A model generated the notes under the pieces. It saw only the letters and a list, made by a program, of their open reading frames with translations. It did no database searches and was not told the origin of the DNA. A stretch of DNA of 13,957 nt, from NCBI GenBank assembly GCA_002427525.1, contig DIRP01000017.1, positions 15,845-29,801 of the forward strand, given 5' to 3'. The first letter of the stretch is position 1, and every line of letters begins with the position of its first letter. Source of the DNA: Bacteroidales bacterium UBA5433 (GTDB lineage: Bacteria; Bacteroidota; Bacteroidia; Bacteroidales; UBA932). Of this stretch, positions 1 to 8,174 are shown piece by piece. Both the position numbers and the translations under genes were made by a program.

Positions 1-1
1 C

Positions 2-1153
2 CAGATTGCAGATGCCATTCTGGATGAATTCCTTAAAAATGATCCCGAATCTAAAGTTGCCTGTGAAGTTTTTGTTACTACCGGATTGGTAATTATTGGA
101 GGAGAGGTTCGTTCCAGTGCCTGGGTTGATATTCAACAAATAGCACGCAATGTTATTGCAGATATTGGATACACCCGGGCCGAATACAAATTTGAAGCCC
201 ATTCCTGCGGAATTATTTCTTTGATAGAAAGCCAGTCTCCGGATATATTTCAAGGAATAGCAAGGGAAAACCCGGACGATCAGGGTGCCGGAGATCAGGG
301 AATGATGTTTGGGTATGCCTGTACAGAAACAGAGGAATTTATGCCTTTACCCATTATCCTGGCCCATGTTGCCTTAATGGAACTGGCAGCCATTCGTAAA
401 GAAGGGAAACAGATGACCTACCTGCGCCCCGATTCAAAGTGTCAGTTTACCATTGAATACGACGCTAACAAAAAAGCACAACGAATAGACACCCTGGTGA
501 TTTCTACACAACACGATCCATTTGCAGACGATAACCAAATGCAGCAAACAATCACAGAAGATGTACGTGCCATTTTGTTACCGCGTATTGTTAATAAAGT
601 ACATCCATCACGCAAACACCTGTTTAACCACAATATGCGGTTGTTGGTAAACCCCACAGGAAAATTTGTGATTGGCGGACCGCACGGTGATACCGGCCTG
701 ACGGGGCGTAAAATCATAGTGGACACATACGGAGGACGCGGTGCCCACGGAGGCGGTGCTTTCTCCGGCAAAGACCCCAGTAAAGTAGACCGTTCTGCCA
801 GTTACGCTGCCCGTCATATTGCAAAAAATCTGGTAGCTGCCGGCGTGGCAGATGAAGTGCAGGTTCAGCTGGCTTATGCCATTGGGGTTGCCCGTCCGGT
901 AAGTGTTTTTATTGACACCTACGGGACCTCGCACATTAAAAAATCCGATGCAGAAATTGCCCGTATCGTATCTGAACTGTTTGACCTGCGCCCGGCCAAA
1001 ATAATTGAAAGACTAAAACTGAAGAATCCTATTTACCGGGTGACATCCAATTACGGACATTTTGGGAGGGATCCGTATATTGAAAACGGAATAGAATATT
1101 TTTCGTGGGAAAAACTGGATTACACAGACCGTATTAAAGCAGCACTCTTTTAA
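2..1153 (+). CDS. metK: S-adenosylmethionine synthetase (methionine adenosyltransferase), 5'-truncated by window edge
   Basis: Makes S-adenosylmethionine from L-methionine and ATP in the cytoplasm, with release of phosphate and pyrophosphate. The reading frame is open from base 2; I count 383 residues here, starting inside the N-terminal domain (QIADAILDEF...), so roughly the first 15-20 residues lie outside the window. A TTG at 86 is an internal codon, not the start. Family signatures by fragment numbering are the ATP-binding GAGDQGMMFGYA at 96-107, HGDTGLTGRK followed by IIVDTYGG at 228-245, and the glycine-rich loop GGGAFSGKDPSKVDRS at 250-265. The C-terminal domain is complete up to TAA 1151-1153. 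The gene converges on the minus-strand lipoprotein gene, and the two stop codons overlap (bases 1150-1153), so there is no room for a terminator between them. Identification is very secure. Confidence 0.97.
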   Translation, partial: QIADAILDEFLKNDPESKVACEVFVTTGLVIIGGEVRSSAWVDIQQIARNVIADIGYTRAEYKFEAHSCGIISLIESQSPDIFQGIARENPDDQGAGDQGMMFGYACTETEEFMPLPIILAHVALMELAAIRKEGKQMTYLRPDSKCQFTIEYDANKKAQRIDTLVISTQHDPFADDNQMQQTITEDVRAILLPRIVNKVHPSRKHLFNHNMRLLVNPTGKFVIGGPHGDTGLTGRKIIVDTYGGRGAHGGGAFSGKDPSKVDRSASYAARHIAKNLVAAGVADEVQVQLAYAIGVARPVSVFIDTYGTSHIKKSDAEIARIVSELFDLRPAKIIERLKLKNPIYRVTSNYGHFGRDPYIENGIEYFSWEKLDYTDRIKAALF

Positions 1154-1539
1154 TCCAACGCATACACCTTCCAGGTACCCTTTATTTTTCGCAAACTAAG
1201 CGTTGATTCTCCCGGTTCCGGCAACCGGGAAAATTCCACCCGGTAACGCAACCGCACCGTATCTTTTGTTACCTCTTCCGGATCTTCTACAGTAATATTT
1301 ATAGCTGACAGGTAACTCTTAACCTCTTCATATTCTACTTCTTCCAGCGAGTCAAGGATTGCCTGGGTCTGATCTAAAATTTCGAATAACTCCGGTGCTG
1401 CATACTCACGGGCCTGTTGGTAATCAGAAGAAAAAAAAGCTTGTAGAAAATCCCGGGCAATACCTGTCGGATTCTGCTGCCGGCTGCACGATGCGGCCAT
1501 TATTAGTATGCACAATGCAAAAAAACCTGTCTTTTTCAT
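1150..1539 (-). CDS. Small lipoprotein, possibly DUF4878-like
   Basis: About 129 residues starting MKKTGFFALC. A hydrophobic signal segment (residues 4-16) ends at MAASC, making Cys18 the likely lipidated residue after signal peptidase II cleavage. The mature part has a helical region (ARDFLQAFFSSDYQQAREYAAPE) followed by beta-rich sequence ending in KIKGTWKVYALD. This layout resembles the NTF2-like/DUF4878 lipoproteins common in Bacteroidota; that is family resemblance by eye only. Two starts are possible: ATG at 1539, chosen for its better signal peptide, or ATG at 1545 (adds Met-Thr). Reading further upstream would run into mutS2 and bury the signal peptide. The gene is last in the comF-cdaA-mutS2 operon, 19 bp after the mutS2 stop, and its own stop overlaps the metK stop. 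Function unknown. Confidence 0.8.
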   Translation of the reverse strand: MKKTGFFALCILIMAASCSRQQNPTGIARDFLQAFFSSDYQQAREYAAPELFEILDQTQAILDSLEEVEYEEVKSYLSAINITVEDPEEVTKDTVRLRYRVEFSRLPEPGESTLSLRKIKGTWKVYALD

Positions 1540-1558
1540 AGTCATCCGTTTTATTCGT

Positions 1559-4048
1559 TTATTCCAAATACACCAAAGTAATACCGGCTCCACCCCGCTC
1601 CACATGTTCGTCTTCAAAAGAAATCACACCGGGAGCCACTTTTAAATAATTTCTGATTTCCATACGCAAAGCACCGGTTCCTGTGCCATGCAGGATTTCG
1701 ACTTGATTCACTCCCACAACAAGGGCATCGTCCAGAAAACGTACTACTTCTTCCAGGGCCTCCCCGGCCCTCATACCCCTAACATCCAGGTGGGGTGAAA
1801 AGTGCAACCGGTCTGCAGAAAAACTGTTTTGAGAAGCAGGTTGCACCTGTTGCCGTGCCTTCAACCCGGCTTTATATTCATTGGCCGTTATACGTTCCAG
1901 CCCGGATATACCTGTCTGGGTAACAATCTGGCCCATACCTACATAGGCTTTAGTGGCGGTCAGGCGCAATATTTCTCCGGTTATAAGCCCGTCCTTTGTT
2001 TTCACCTTGTCCCCCACTTGCAGGGGACCCTGATTGTTCCCTTGTAATTTCTTCTGTTGTACCGGAGCTGCCTTTTGTTTTTTCTTTTCCCGCTCTTCTT
2101 TTCTTTTGCGCAATTGTTCCATTTTTTGCGCCATTTTCAAGTCTTCTGCATCGGCAATTTCTCTTGAAAGCAATTCTTTGTGTTCCTGCAACGCGTCCCG
2201 GCTGGCTTTTGTTTTTTCTTTTTCTGCCTGAGCCTCTTTAATCTCTTTTATGGTTTGCTCTACTGTACGGTTGGCTGTTTCTACAATCCTCAAAGCATCT
2301 TTACGAGCTTCTTCCAACATTTTTTTTCGCAAAGAACGAATTTCTGTCAGCTCCGTTTCATACCGATCGGTAATGTTATCCAGTGTTTTGCCCGTTTGCG
2401 TAATGTGTGCCACTTTTTCTTCCCACCTCTTGCGGCTGCGGGCAATGTTGCGTAAATACCTTTCTGTTTCTACAAAGCCGCTTCCGGCTTTTTCCTGGGC
2501 TTTTTGGATAAGTCCTTCCGGTAAACCCATATTTCTTGCCAGTTCAAAAGCAAACGAATTTCCCGGAACTCCTGTTTCCAACTTAAAAAGCGGCTGCATA
2601 TTCTGCACGTCAAATTGCATAGCTCCGTTCAATACTCCTTTACTGGATGTGGCAAAAAATTTCAGGTTGGTGTAATGGGTTGTGATTAACCCAAAACAGC
2701 CACGCTGTTCCCATTGTTCCAATAACGTTTCTGCAATGGCTCCTCCGGCTGCAGGTTCGGTTCCCGTACCAAACTCATCTATCAGAATCAACGACCTGTC
2801 GTCTGCCCGGTTCAGGATTTCTTTCATACTTAACAGGTGGGAGCTGTAGGTACTCAGGTCGTTGTCCAGGGACTGCTCATCGCCTATGTCAAGAAATAAT
2901 GATTCAAACACATACAGTTCAGATGTTTCCAATGCCGGAACCAACATCCCGCACTGGAACATATACTGCAACAAGCCTGCTGTCTTTAAGCATACGGATT
3001 TGCCTCCGGCATTGGGTCCGGAAATGAGCAGGATACGCTTTGTTCCATTCAATGTAAGGGTAAGGGGCACAATGCTCTTCCCCTCCCGCTCCAGTGCCTT
3101 TTCCAGCAACGGGTGCCGGGCCTTTTGCAGAGAAATTCCCGGGTCGGGATTGATTATCGGCTTTCCTGCTTGCATGGACAATGCCAGGCGGGCTTTTGCC
3201 CGCAGAAAATCTATGGTTGCTAAAAATTGCGCCTGTTCAATCAGTTCCGGCACATAGGGTCTTAGGAAATCAGCAAATTCCCGAAGTATTTTTGTGATTT
3301 CCCTTTGCTCTGCAAACCCGAGCTCCCGTATTTCGTTATTCAGGTTTACGACTTCTGCCGGTTCTATAAAAACCGTTTTCCCGGTAGCGGATTCATCGTA
3401 AATATATCCGTGTATTTTTCTTTTGTGCGCTGCGGGCACAGGAATAAGCATGCGCCCGTCTCGCACAGAAACCTGAGCGTCCGGCTCGGCAAATCCTTGT
3501 TCGCGTGTCTGTTTTAAGATGTCCTGGATTCTTTTACCTACTTGCTGCTCTTTTCTTCGGAGGGATTTCCTTAACTCGGCAAGTGCCGGAGACGCGTTAT
3601 CCCTGATTTCTCCTGTTTTATCCAACAAGCCGTCCAGGCGCTGCACTACAACCGGGAAAAAGGCCACCGGACGGCAGACTGCCTTCAAGGCCGGGTAAGC
3701 ATGGTCTTTTGTTTTTTCAAAAAAATGCAACAAGGCTCTCACCGTGCCTGTAGCCAACTGAAGTTTTACAAGTTCGGGGATAGTGGGACAGTACGAAGGA
3801 TGTGCTTCCATCTGCCTTAAAAAGGGTTCTGTATCTGCGTAACCACTTTCCGGAAAATGCTGTTCAAAAAGGCAGATGTCACGCATTTCTGCAGTACGCT
3901 CAAGTTCCTGCTCCAACAGAACAGCGTTTGTACAGAATTCCATGGTTTCTACCAGCTCCTGACCTGCCCGGCTCATGCATTTTCCGGCAAGCATACCACG
4001 TATTCTGTCAAAGCCTATTTTTTCTTCAAACTGAGCCGGATAAATCAT
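1559..4048 (-). CDS. mutS2: MutS2 family DNA mismatch/recombination ATPase with C-terminal Smr domain
   Basis: An 829-residue MutS2. In the family this is a cytoplasmic ATPase that suppresses homologous recombination and, in some Firmicutes, helps rescue collided ribosomes. It lacks the mismatch-binding N-terminal domain of MutS. Visible in order: core/lever region (about 1-320) with the conserved GYIYDESATGKTVFIEP block near 214-230; Walker A GPNAGGKS at 344-351; Walker B LILIDEFG at 420-427 followed by GTGTEP; H-loop ITTHYT around 455-460; a long charged coiled coil (about 510-660); a small beta domain (GDKVKTKDGLITGEILRL); and a Smr domain at 753-829 with LDVRG and the HGTGTGALR motif at 787-795. 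Length and all motifs are normal, so it should be active. ATG at 4048 lies 11 bp after the cdaA stop, indicating co-transcription. Confidence 0.96.
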   Translation of the reverse strand: MIYPAQFEEKIGFDRIRGMLAGKCMSRAGQELVETMEFCTNAVLLEQELERTAEMRDICLFEQHFPESGYADTEPFLRQMEAHPSYCPTIPELVKLQLATGTVRALLHFFEKTKDHAYPALKAVCRPVAFFPVVVQRLDGLLDKTGEIRDNASPALAELRKSLRRKEQQVGKRIQDILKQTREQGFAEPDAQVSVRDGRMLIPVPAAHKRKIHGYIYDESATGKTVFIEPAEVVNLNNEIRELGFAEQREITKILREFADFLRPYVPELIEQAQFLATIDFLRAKARLALSMQAGKPIINPDPGISLQKARHPLLEKALEREGKSIVPLTLTLNGTKRILLISGPNAGGKSVCLKTAGLLQYMFQCGMLVPALETSELYVFESLFLDIGDEQSLDNDLSTYSSHLLSMKEILNRADDRSLILIDEFGTGTEPAAGGAIAETLLEQWEQRGCFGLITTHYTNLKFFATSSKGVLNGAMQFDVQNMQPLFKLETGVPGNSFAFELARNMGLPEGLIQKAQEKAGSGFVETERYLRNIARSRKRWEEKVAHITQTGKTLDNITDRYETELTEIRSLRKKMLEEARKDALRIVETANRTVEQTIKEIKEAQAEKEKTKASRDALQEHKELLSREIADAEDLKMAQKMEQLRKRKEEREKKKQKAAPVQQKKLQGNNQGPLQVGDKVKTKDGLITGEILRLTATKAYVGMGQIVTQTGISGLERITANEYKAGLKARQQVQPASQNSFSADRLHFSPHLDVRGMRAGEALEEVVRFLDDALVVGVNQVEILHGTGTGALRMEIRNYLKVAPGVISFEDEHVERGGAGITLVYLE

Positions 4049-4059
4049 GCTGCCTGTTT

Positions 4060-4845
4060 TTATTCATGAAAAGCGTTTTCCAGATCAAAACGCAATTCAG
4101 CCACGCCGCTTAATGATTTAATTACCCCGTCCTGCATGGTGGCAATAGCTCCGGTTTCTTCAGAAACAACAATAATAAATGCATCTGTTTGCTCACTCAA
4201 CCCTGCCGCTGCCCGGTGCCTCATACCAAAATAAGGAGGGATTCCCTGGCTTTCAGACATGGGAAATGTGCAGCGTGCCGCTTGAATACGGCCGTGGGAA
4301 ATGACCATACCCCCGTCGTGCAACGGGCTGTTTTTAAAGAAAACATTTTCAATCAAGCGCCTGTGCACCCGCGCATCTACCTGGTCTCCGGTTTCTTCTA
4401 TAAAAGCCAAAGAAGCAAAACGTTCAATGGCAATGAGTGCCCCTGTTTTACGTTCCGACATCCGGCTACAGGCGTGTACAATTTCTTCTACATCCTGTTT
4501 GGAAAGTATTTCTTGTCCGGGCCTGAAGAGGGAATTAAACACTTGTTTTCGTTTCCCTTCCCGGGTATACCTGGAACCAAGTTGCAGTAAAAATCGCCTG
4601 ATCTCCTGTTGAAATACAACAATAAGAGCCAGGACCCCTACACTAATTACCTTATCTAAAATAGAAGTCAGCAGCTCCATGTGAAGTGCTTTCACTACCA
4701 GCCAAATAAAGTAGACAAAAAGAATCCCTATGAAAATATTGACTGCGGCTGTACCCCTGATAATTTTATAGACCTGGTAGATTATAAGACCTACCAAAAC
4801 AATATCAAGTATATCTATAATATGCAAACGTAGGAAATCGGGCAT
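4060..4845 (-). CDS. cdaA: Membrane diadenylate cyclase CdaA (DacA), c-di-AMP synthase
   Basis: Condenses two ATP to cyclic di-AMP at the inner membrane, a second messenger for potassium/osmotic and cell-wall homeostasis. The protein has 261 residues from ATG 4845. A TTG at 4854 would add three residues but is a poorer start, and MPDFLRLHIIDILD matches the usual N-terminus. Three transmembrane helices lie at about 10-28, 33-52 and 63-79, followed by a coiled segment (QQEIRRFLLQLGSR) and the DAC domain (about 115-255). Catalytic motifs by this numbering are LHDGG with D177, where the family norm is DGA, and RHRAAAG at 209-215. The SEETG motif is present. So A is replaced by G in the DGA motif; a conservative change that likely preserves activity. 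It sits 19 bp after comF and 11 bp before mutS2. Confidence 0.94.
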   Translation of the reverse strand: MPDFLRLHIIDILDIVLVGLIIYQVYKIIRGTAAVNIFIGILFVYFIWLVVKALHMELLTSILDKVISVGVLALIVVFQQEIRRFLLQLGSRYTREGKRKQVFNSLFRPGQEILSKQDVEEIVHACSRMSERKTGALIAIERFASLAFIEETGDQVDARVHRRLIENVFFKNSPLHDGGMVISHGRIQAARCTFPMSESQGIPPYFGMRHRAAAGLSEQTDAFIIVVSEETGAIATMQDGVIKSLSGVAELRFDLENAFHE

Positions 4846-4864
4846 AACATGCAAATATACATTT

Positions 4865-5557
4865 TTATTCTACATACGCCAGTGCTGCAAACGCAAGTGT
4901 TAGCTCAGGATTTTTATCAAGGAGTGCCCTCGCACAACTCTCCATAGTAGCTCCCGTTGTAATCACATCGTCTACCAGTATAATAGTGTGATGAGAAATA
5001 CGCTTTGCCAGAAAAGCATCTTTCATGTTTTCCTGCCGGGCTTGTTTGTTAAAAACCGTTTGGCTTCTTTTTTCTGTTACCCGGGCTATGGCTGTAACAT
5101 CTACAGGCCAGCCGGTGGCTGCAGACAAGCCGGCAGCCAGCCATTCGGCCTGGTTGTACCCTCTTTTTCGACGCTTGGCTGAAGACATAGGAACAGGAAC
5201 CAAAACAGGCGGGATTCCCTGTTCACAAAAACAAGGGGTTCCATAAAATGGAATCAATTCTTTTCCAAAAAGTTGTCCCATATACAGCCCTATTTCACAT
5301 AGACCATTGTATTTAAACCTATGTAACAATTTACGGTAAGGGCTTGTGTCTCTGAAAAAAAGAAAAGCAACGGCACCTGAAAGGAACGGGAGGGTAGAAA
5401 AGGAGCAAAACAAGGGATTCTGCTTACACTGCCAATGGTACGTTTTTGGCATATCATACAGACAAGACATACACAACATGTTTTCCCCCGAAATCAATTC
5501 TTTCCCACATACACCACAAAACCCGGGAAAACACAATCCCCTCACACCTGATACCAT
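4865..5557 (-). CDS. comF: ComF family phosphoribosyltransferase-like protein
   Basis: A 230-residue ComF-family protein. In competent bacteria ComF supports DNA uptake; in Bacteroidota the role is unproven. The N-terminus carries a four-cysteine zinc-ribbon (C14-x2-C17 ... C29-x2-C32). The C-terminal half is a type I phosphoribosyltransferase fold with VPVPMSSAKRRKRGYNQAE around 121-138 and the PRPP-loop ILVDDVITTGAT at about 193-204. The last residues (ALAYVE) are a normal family end. ATG 5557 is chosen as the start; TTG 5563 would add two residues. The first gene of the minus-strand operon, it diverges from the first hydrolase gene with only 49 bp between the start codons. A TAnnTTTG-like box on this strand (5561-5568) lies so close that the message would have almost no leader. 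Confidence 0.93.
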   Translation of the reverse strand: MVSGVRGLCFPGFCGVCGKELISGENMLCMSCLYDMPKTYHWQCKQNPLFCSFSTLPFLSGAVAFLFFRDTSPYRKLLHRFKYNGLCEIGLYMGQLFGKELIPFYGTPCFCEQGIPPVLVPVPMSSAKRRKRGYNQAEWLAAGLSAATGWPVDVTAIARVTEKRSQTVFNKQARQENMKDAFLAKRISHHTIILVDDVITTGATMESCARALLDKNPELTLAFAALAYVE

Positions 5558-5606
5558 ACCCAAATTTAGTATTTTTTTTTATATTTGTTTTTCTAATATT
5601 TCAAAA
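5558..5606. promoter_or_regulatory. Divergent comF / hydrolase 1 intergenic promoter region
   Basis: Only 49 bp separate the two divergent start codons. On the plus strand TATATTTG at 5580-5587 matches the Bacteroidota -7 consensus TAnnTTTG and would give a leader of about 12-16 nt for hydrolase 1. On the minus strand TAAATTTG (complement of 5561-5568) matches the same consensus but almost touches the comF ATG. No convincing -33 TTTG partner was found for either. The region is extremely AT-rich, with a run of nine T at 5572-5580, so chance matches to the box are likely. Promoters must lie in or near here, but the exact boxes are tentative. Confidence 0.4.
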
Positions 5607-6878
5607 ATGAAACGATTTTTCCTAATACTCCCTTTGGCTTTTATGGTGTTCTGGACCGGCTGTATGCCACAGGATGCACCGGAAGGAAATCCGGAACAAA
5701 ACAATTCAGAATACTTTGTAGAGGAATTAGGCACTTTGGACTTCACCCTTAAAGAAGGACTTTTGGCGCTGTTGGCAGAAATTGGTATAGAAGACACAGA
5801 CCCTACTATAGCCAAAGTGATAGATTTCATCGACAATATCCTAAGTACTCAAATGCGGGTTGTAACTATTTCTTATAACACTTTCGATCCTTTTGGAAAC
5901 CCTGTTTTAGGCACAGGAGCATTTGTATATCCGCTCGATTTACAGGCAAGAGGTGTTGTTGAGGTACCTCCCATAGCCGATCTGGATCAAGAAACAAGTC
6001 CATCCCTGGTTACAGAAAAAGGAAGATTTTATGTAGAGGCTTTCCCTTCTTTGCTGAAATACATCACTATTACGCCGGATATGCTGGGAGTCCGCTATAC
6101 GCGCCATATGCCCAGACCGTATTTGCACGATGCCAGCAACGGATTGGTTGCCTACCACATGCGTAAAGCCGTAGAAGAGTATTTGCTGCAAAAAGAAAAC
6201 TACCAACTGAGCAACAAAAGTGTGATTATGGGGTATTCATTGGGAGGTCCTTCTGCCTTGTCTATGGCTAAATACTACTCCACAAACCCCACAGGCATAC
6301 GCGTAGACAAAGTCTTTACCGGAGGAGGCGCCTACGACGGACTGGAAGCTTTCAAAGCTTATGCCCGTACAGAAAGAAACGATTACCTGGCTATCCCCTG
6401 GATTATCCTTACCATGGATTATTACTACCAACTGGGATTGGACTACAGTAAAATTTTTGCCAACGGAATGGAAAACCCTGTGGACTCGCCCGACCCGGCC
6501 CAAGGAGGCGATGGATACGCATACTGGTTTAACGGCAAACACGGATCAGGCAGCTTACACAGACGCTGGGGCAGTGATTTACGAAATTATATGCATGAAG
6601 ATTTCTTTTCTCAGGAACTGCAAGGAGAATTTATAAAGTTGCAGGAATGTATGAAAGAAAACTCGTTGGCCCTCAACTGGGTCCCGGACCCTTTTCTTGA
6701 CATTCATTTGCTACACAGCGATGAAGACAATTTGGTACCTGTAGAATGTGCCGATTTCTTATACAAAACCTTCAAGGAACAAGGTTGTTTCATTCATTAT
6801 ATAAGAACTACAGGAGACCATTATGTCGCCAGCAATGAATTTATAATGATAGCCTTGCTATACCTGATATTAAAATAA
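5607..6878 (+). CDS. Lipoprotein alpha/beta-hydrolase, paralogue 1 (secretory-lipase-like)
   Basis: A 423-residue predicted serine esterase/lipase of the envelope. The start ATG 5607 gives a clean signal peptide (MKRFFLILPL...) ending FWTGC with lipid Cys19. Upstream in-frame codons are antisense to comF and not a real extension. After the cysteine comes PQD; an acidic patch at this place resembles the Bacteroidota lipoprotein export signal, suggesting surface display (inference). Visible landmarks: YFVEEL at 36-41; SYNTFDPFGNPVLGTG at 89-104, the strand-turn typical of secretory-lipase-like (LIP) hydrolases; nucleophile elbow GYSLG with Ser211; GGGAYDG at 239-245; GGDGYAYWFNG at 300-310; Asp374 in SDEDNLVP; and His405 in TGDHY. 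The triad is therefore complete. Substrate unknown. First gene of the tandem array, 2 bp before paralogue 2. Confidence 0.88.
   Translation: MKRFFLILPLAFMVFWTGCMPQDAPEGNPEQNNSEYFVEELGTLDFTLKEGLLALLAEIGIEDTDPTIAKVIDFIDNILSTQMRVVTISYNTFDPFGNPVLGTGAFVYPLDLQARGVVEVPPIADLDQETSPSLVTEKGRFYVEAFPSLLKYITITPDMLGVRYTRHMPRPYLHDASNGLVAYHMRKAVEEYLLQKENYQLSNKSVIMGYSLGGPSALSMAKYYSTNPTGIRVDKVFTGGGAYDGLEAFKAYARTERNDYLAIPWIILTMDYYYQLGLDYSKIFANGMENPVDSPDPAQGGDGYAYWFNGKHGSGSLHRRWGSDLRNYMHEDFFSQELQGEFIKLQECMKENSLALNWVPDPFLDIHLLHSDEDNLVPVECADFLYKTFKEQGCFIHYIRTTGDHYVASNEFIMIALLYLILK
6381..6470 (+). repeat. High-identity tract shared by hydrolase paralogues 1 and 2 (partner 7670-7759)
   Basis: Bases 6381-6470 and 7670-7759 match at 84 of 90 positions by my direct alignment, encoding the DYLAIPWII...MDYYYQLGLDYSKIF segment. 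The sequence just before it is visibly less similar between the same two genes. The equivalent segment of paralogue 3 is more diverged. This is either strong local constraint or a trace of recent gene conversion between neighbouring copies. Confidence 0.7.
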
Positions 6879-6880
6879 AT

Positions 6881-8167
6881 ATGAGGGAAAGCAAAATATA
6901 TGATAAACCAACGGGGCGCTATATGTGGCTGTTTCTTGCCATCCTTGCTTTCTTGTGTAACTATTGTACGCCGCAGGATACAATCGTTGATGAACCCAAA
7001 TATTTTGTAGAAGAACTAGCCACCATAGATTATACCTTTGAGGAAGGGCTTCGGGCCATGTTAAGAGAATCTGCCATAGAAATTACAGACCCTGTTTTAA
7101 ACAAAATTATCAAATTCACAGACGATGTCGTGAATTTGAAGATACGTTTTGTGACTATTTCCTACAACACATATGATCCTTTTGGGAATCCGGTTTTGGG
7201 TACGGGAGTATTCGGTTATCCACTGGACTTGAAGGTGAAAGGCGTGATTGAAGTGCCTCCACTTGCAGACCTGGACCAGTTTACAAGCCCGTCCCTTATC
7301 GCAGAAAGAGGAGGCTTCTATTCTGAAGGTTATCCCGCTTTGCTCAGGTACATCACCATCACACCCGATATGCTGGGGGTACGTTATACCCGTCATATGC
7401 CCAGGCCCTATTTGCATGTTGTCAGCAACGGAATGGTTGCTTACCATATGCGAAAAGCCGTGAAAGAGTATTTGTGGGAAAAAGAAAATTACAAACTGAG
7501 CAATAAAAGCATGCTTATGGGCTATTCCCTGAGTGGTTCCTCTTCCCTGGCCGTAGCCAAATATTATACAGAAAATCCCACAGGCATACAAATAGAAAAA
7601 ATATATACCGGCGGCGGAGTTTACGATGGGCTGGCGGCATTTAAAGCCTTTGCCCGTTCAGAGAAAAGCGATTACCTGGCTATTCCCTGGATTATCATTG
7701 CCATGGATTATTACTACCAACTAGGATTGGACTACAGTAAAATTTTTACCAACGGGATGGAAAATCCCGTAAACTCTCCCAATCCGGAAGAAGGCGGGGA
7801 CGGATACGCCTACTGGTTTAACGGGGACCATTGGTCCTTTAGTTTGTATGACCGTTGGGGCAGCAATTTAAGAAACTACATGCACGAGGATTTTTTCTCA
7901 GATGAACCAAAAGGTGAATTTGCCAAACTGACAGACTGTATGAAAGAAAACTCTATGGCCCTTAGCTGGACCCCAAGCCCTCTGCTTGACATCCATCTGA
8001 TACACACCGGTGAAGACATGTACGTTCCCGTAGAATGTGCTGATCTTCTTTATAAAACATATAAGAAAAAAGGGTGCTCCATTCAATATATAAGAACTAC
8101 CGGAACCCATCACGAAGCAGCCTTAGAATTGATAATAACATCCATACTGTACTTGTTGTTAAAATAA
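6881..8167 (+). CDS. Lipoprotein alpha/beta-hydrolase, paralogue 2
   Basis: A 428-residue paralogue of the preceding gene, starting 2 bp after its stop, so almost certainly co-transcribed. The N-terminus is polar (MRESKIYDKPTGRY), then hydrophobic (WLFLAILAFLCNYC). By alignment of the following C-x-x-Q-D/E with paralogues 1 and 3, Cys29 is the likely lipid site rather than Cys26. An internal ATG at 6923 (Met15) would give a shorter signal peptide that lacks basic residues. Landmarks: YFVEEL at 41-46, SYNTYDPFGNPVLGTG at 94-109, nucleophile Ser216, GGGVYDG at 244-250, Asp379 in TGEDMYVP, and His410 in TGTHH. The oddity is the nucleophile elbow: it reads G-Y-S-L-S-G, so the second glycine of GxSxG is Ser218. 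The first 36 bp after the lipobox region (6989-7024) match paralogue 3 (8256-8291) with one mismatch. Confidence 0.88.
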   Translation: MRESKIYDKPTGRYMWLFLAILAFLCNYCTPQDTIVDEPKYFVEELATIDYTFEEGLRAMLRESAIEITDPVLNKIIKFTDDVVNLKIRFVTISYNTYDPFGNPVLGTGVFGYPLDLKVKGVIEVPPLADLDQFTSPSLIAERGGFYSEGYPALLRYITITPDMLGVRYTRHMPRPYLHVVSNGMVAYHMRKAVKEYLWEKENYKLSNKSMLMGYSLSGSSSLAVAKYYTENPTGIQIEKIYTGGGVYDGLAAFKAFARSEKSDYLAIPWIIIAMDYYYQLGLDYSKIFTNGMENPVNSPNPEEGGDGYAYWFNGDHWSFSLYDRWGSNLRNYMHEDFFSDEPKGEFAKLTDCMKENSMALSWTPSPLLDIHLIHTGEDMYVPVECADLLYKTYKKKGCSIQYIRTTGTHHEAALELIITSILYLLLK

Positions 8168-8174
8168 TTAGGAT

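Noticed and set aside
5571..5580. T-run as a terminator
   Set aside because: No GC-rich hairpin precedes it on either strand, and it lies between divergent starts.
5346..5606. N-terminal extension of hydrolase 1 to give a 510-residue protein
   Set aside because: It is antisense to comF, and it would bury an obvious lipoprotein signal peptide that starts at 5607.
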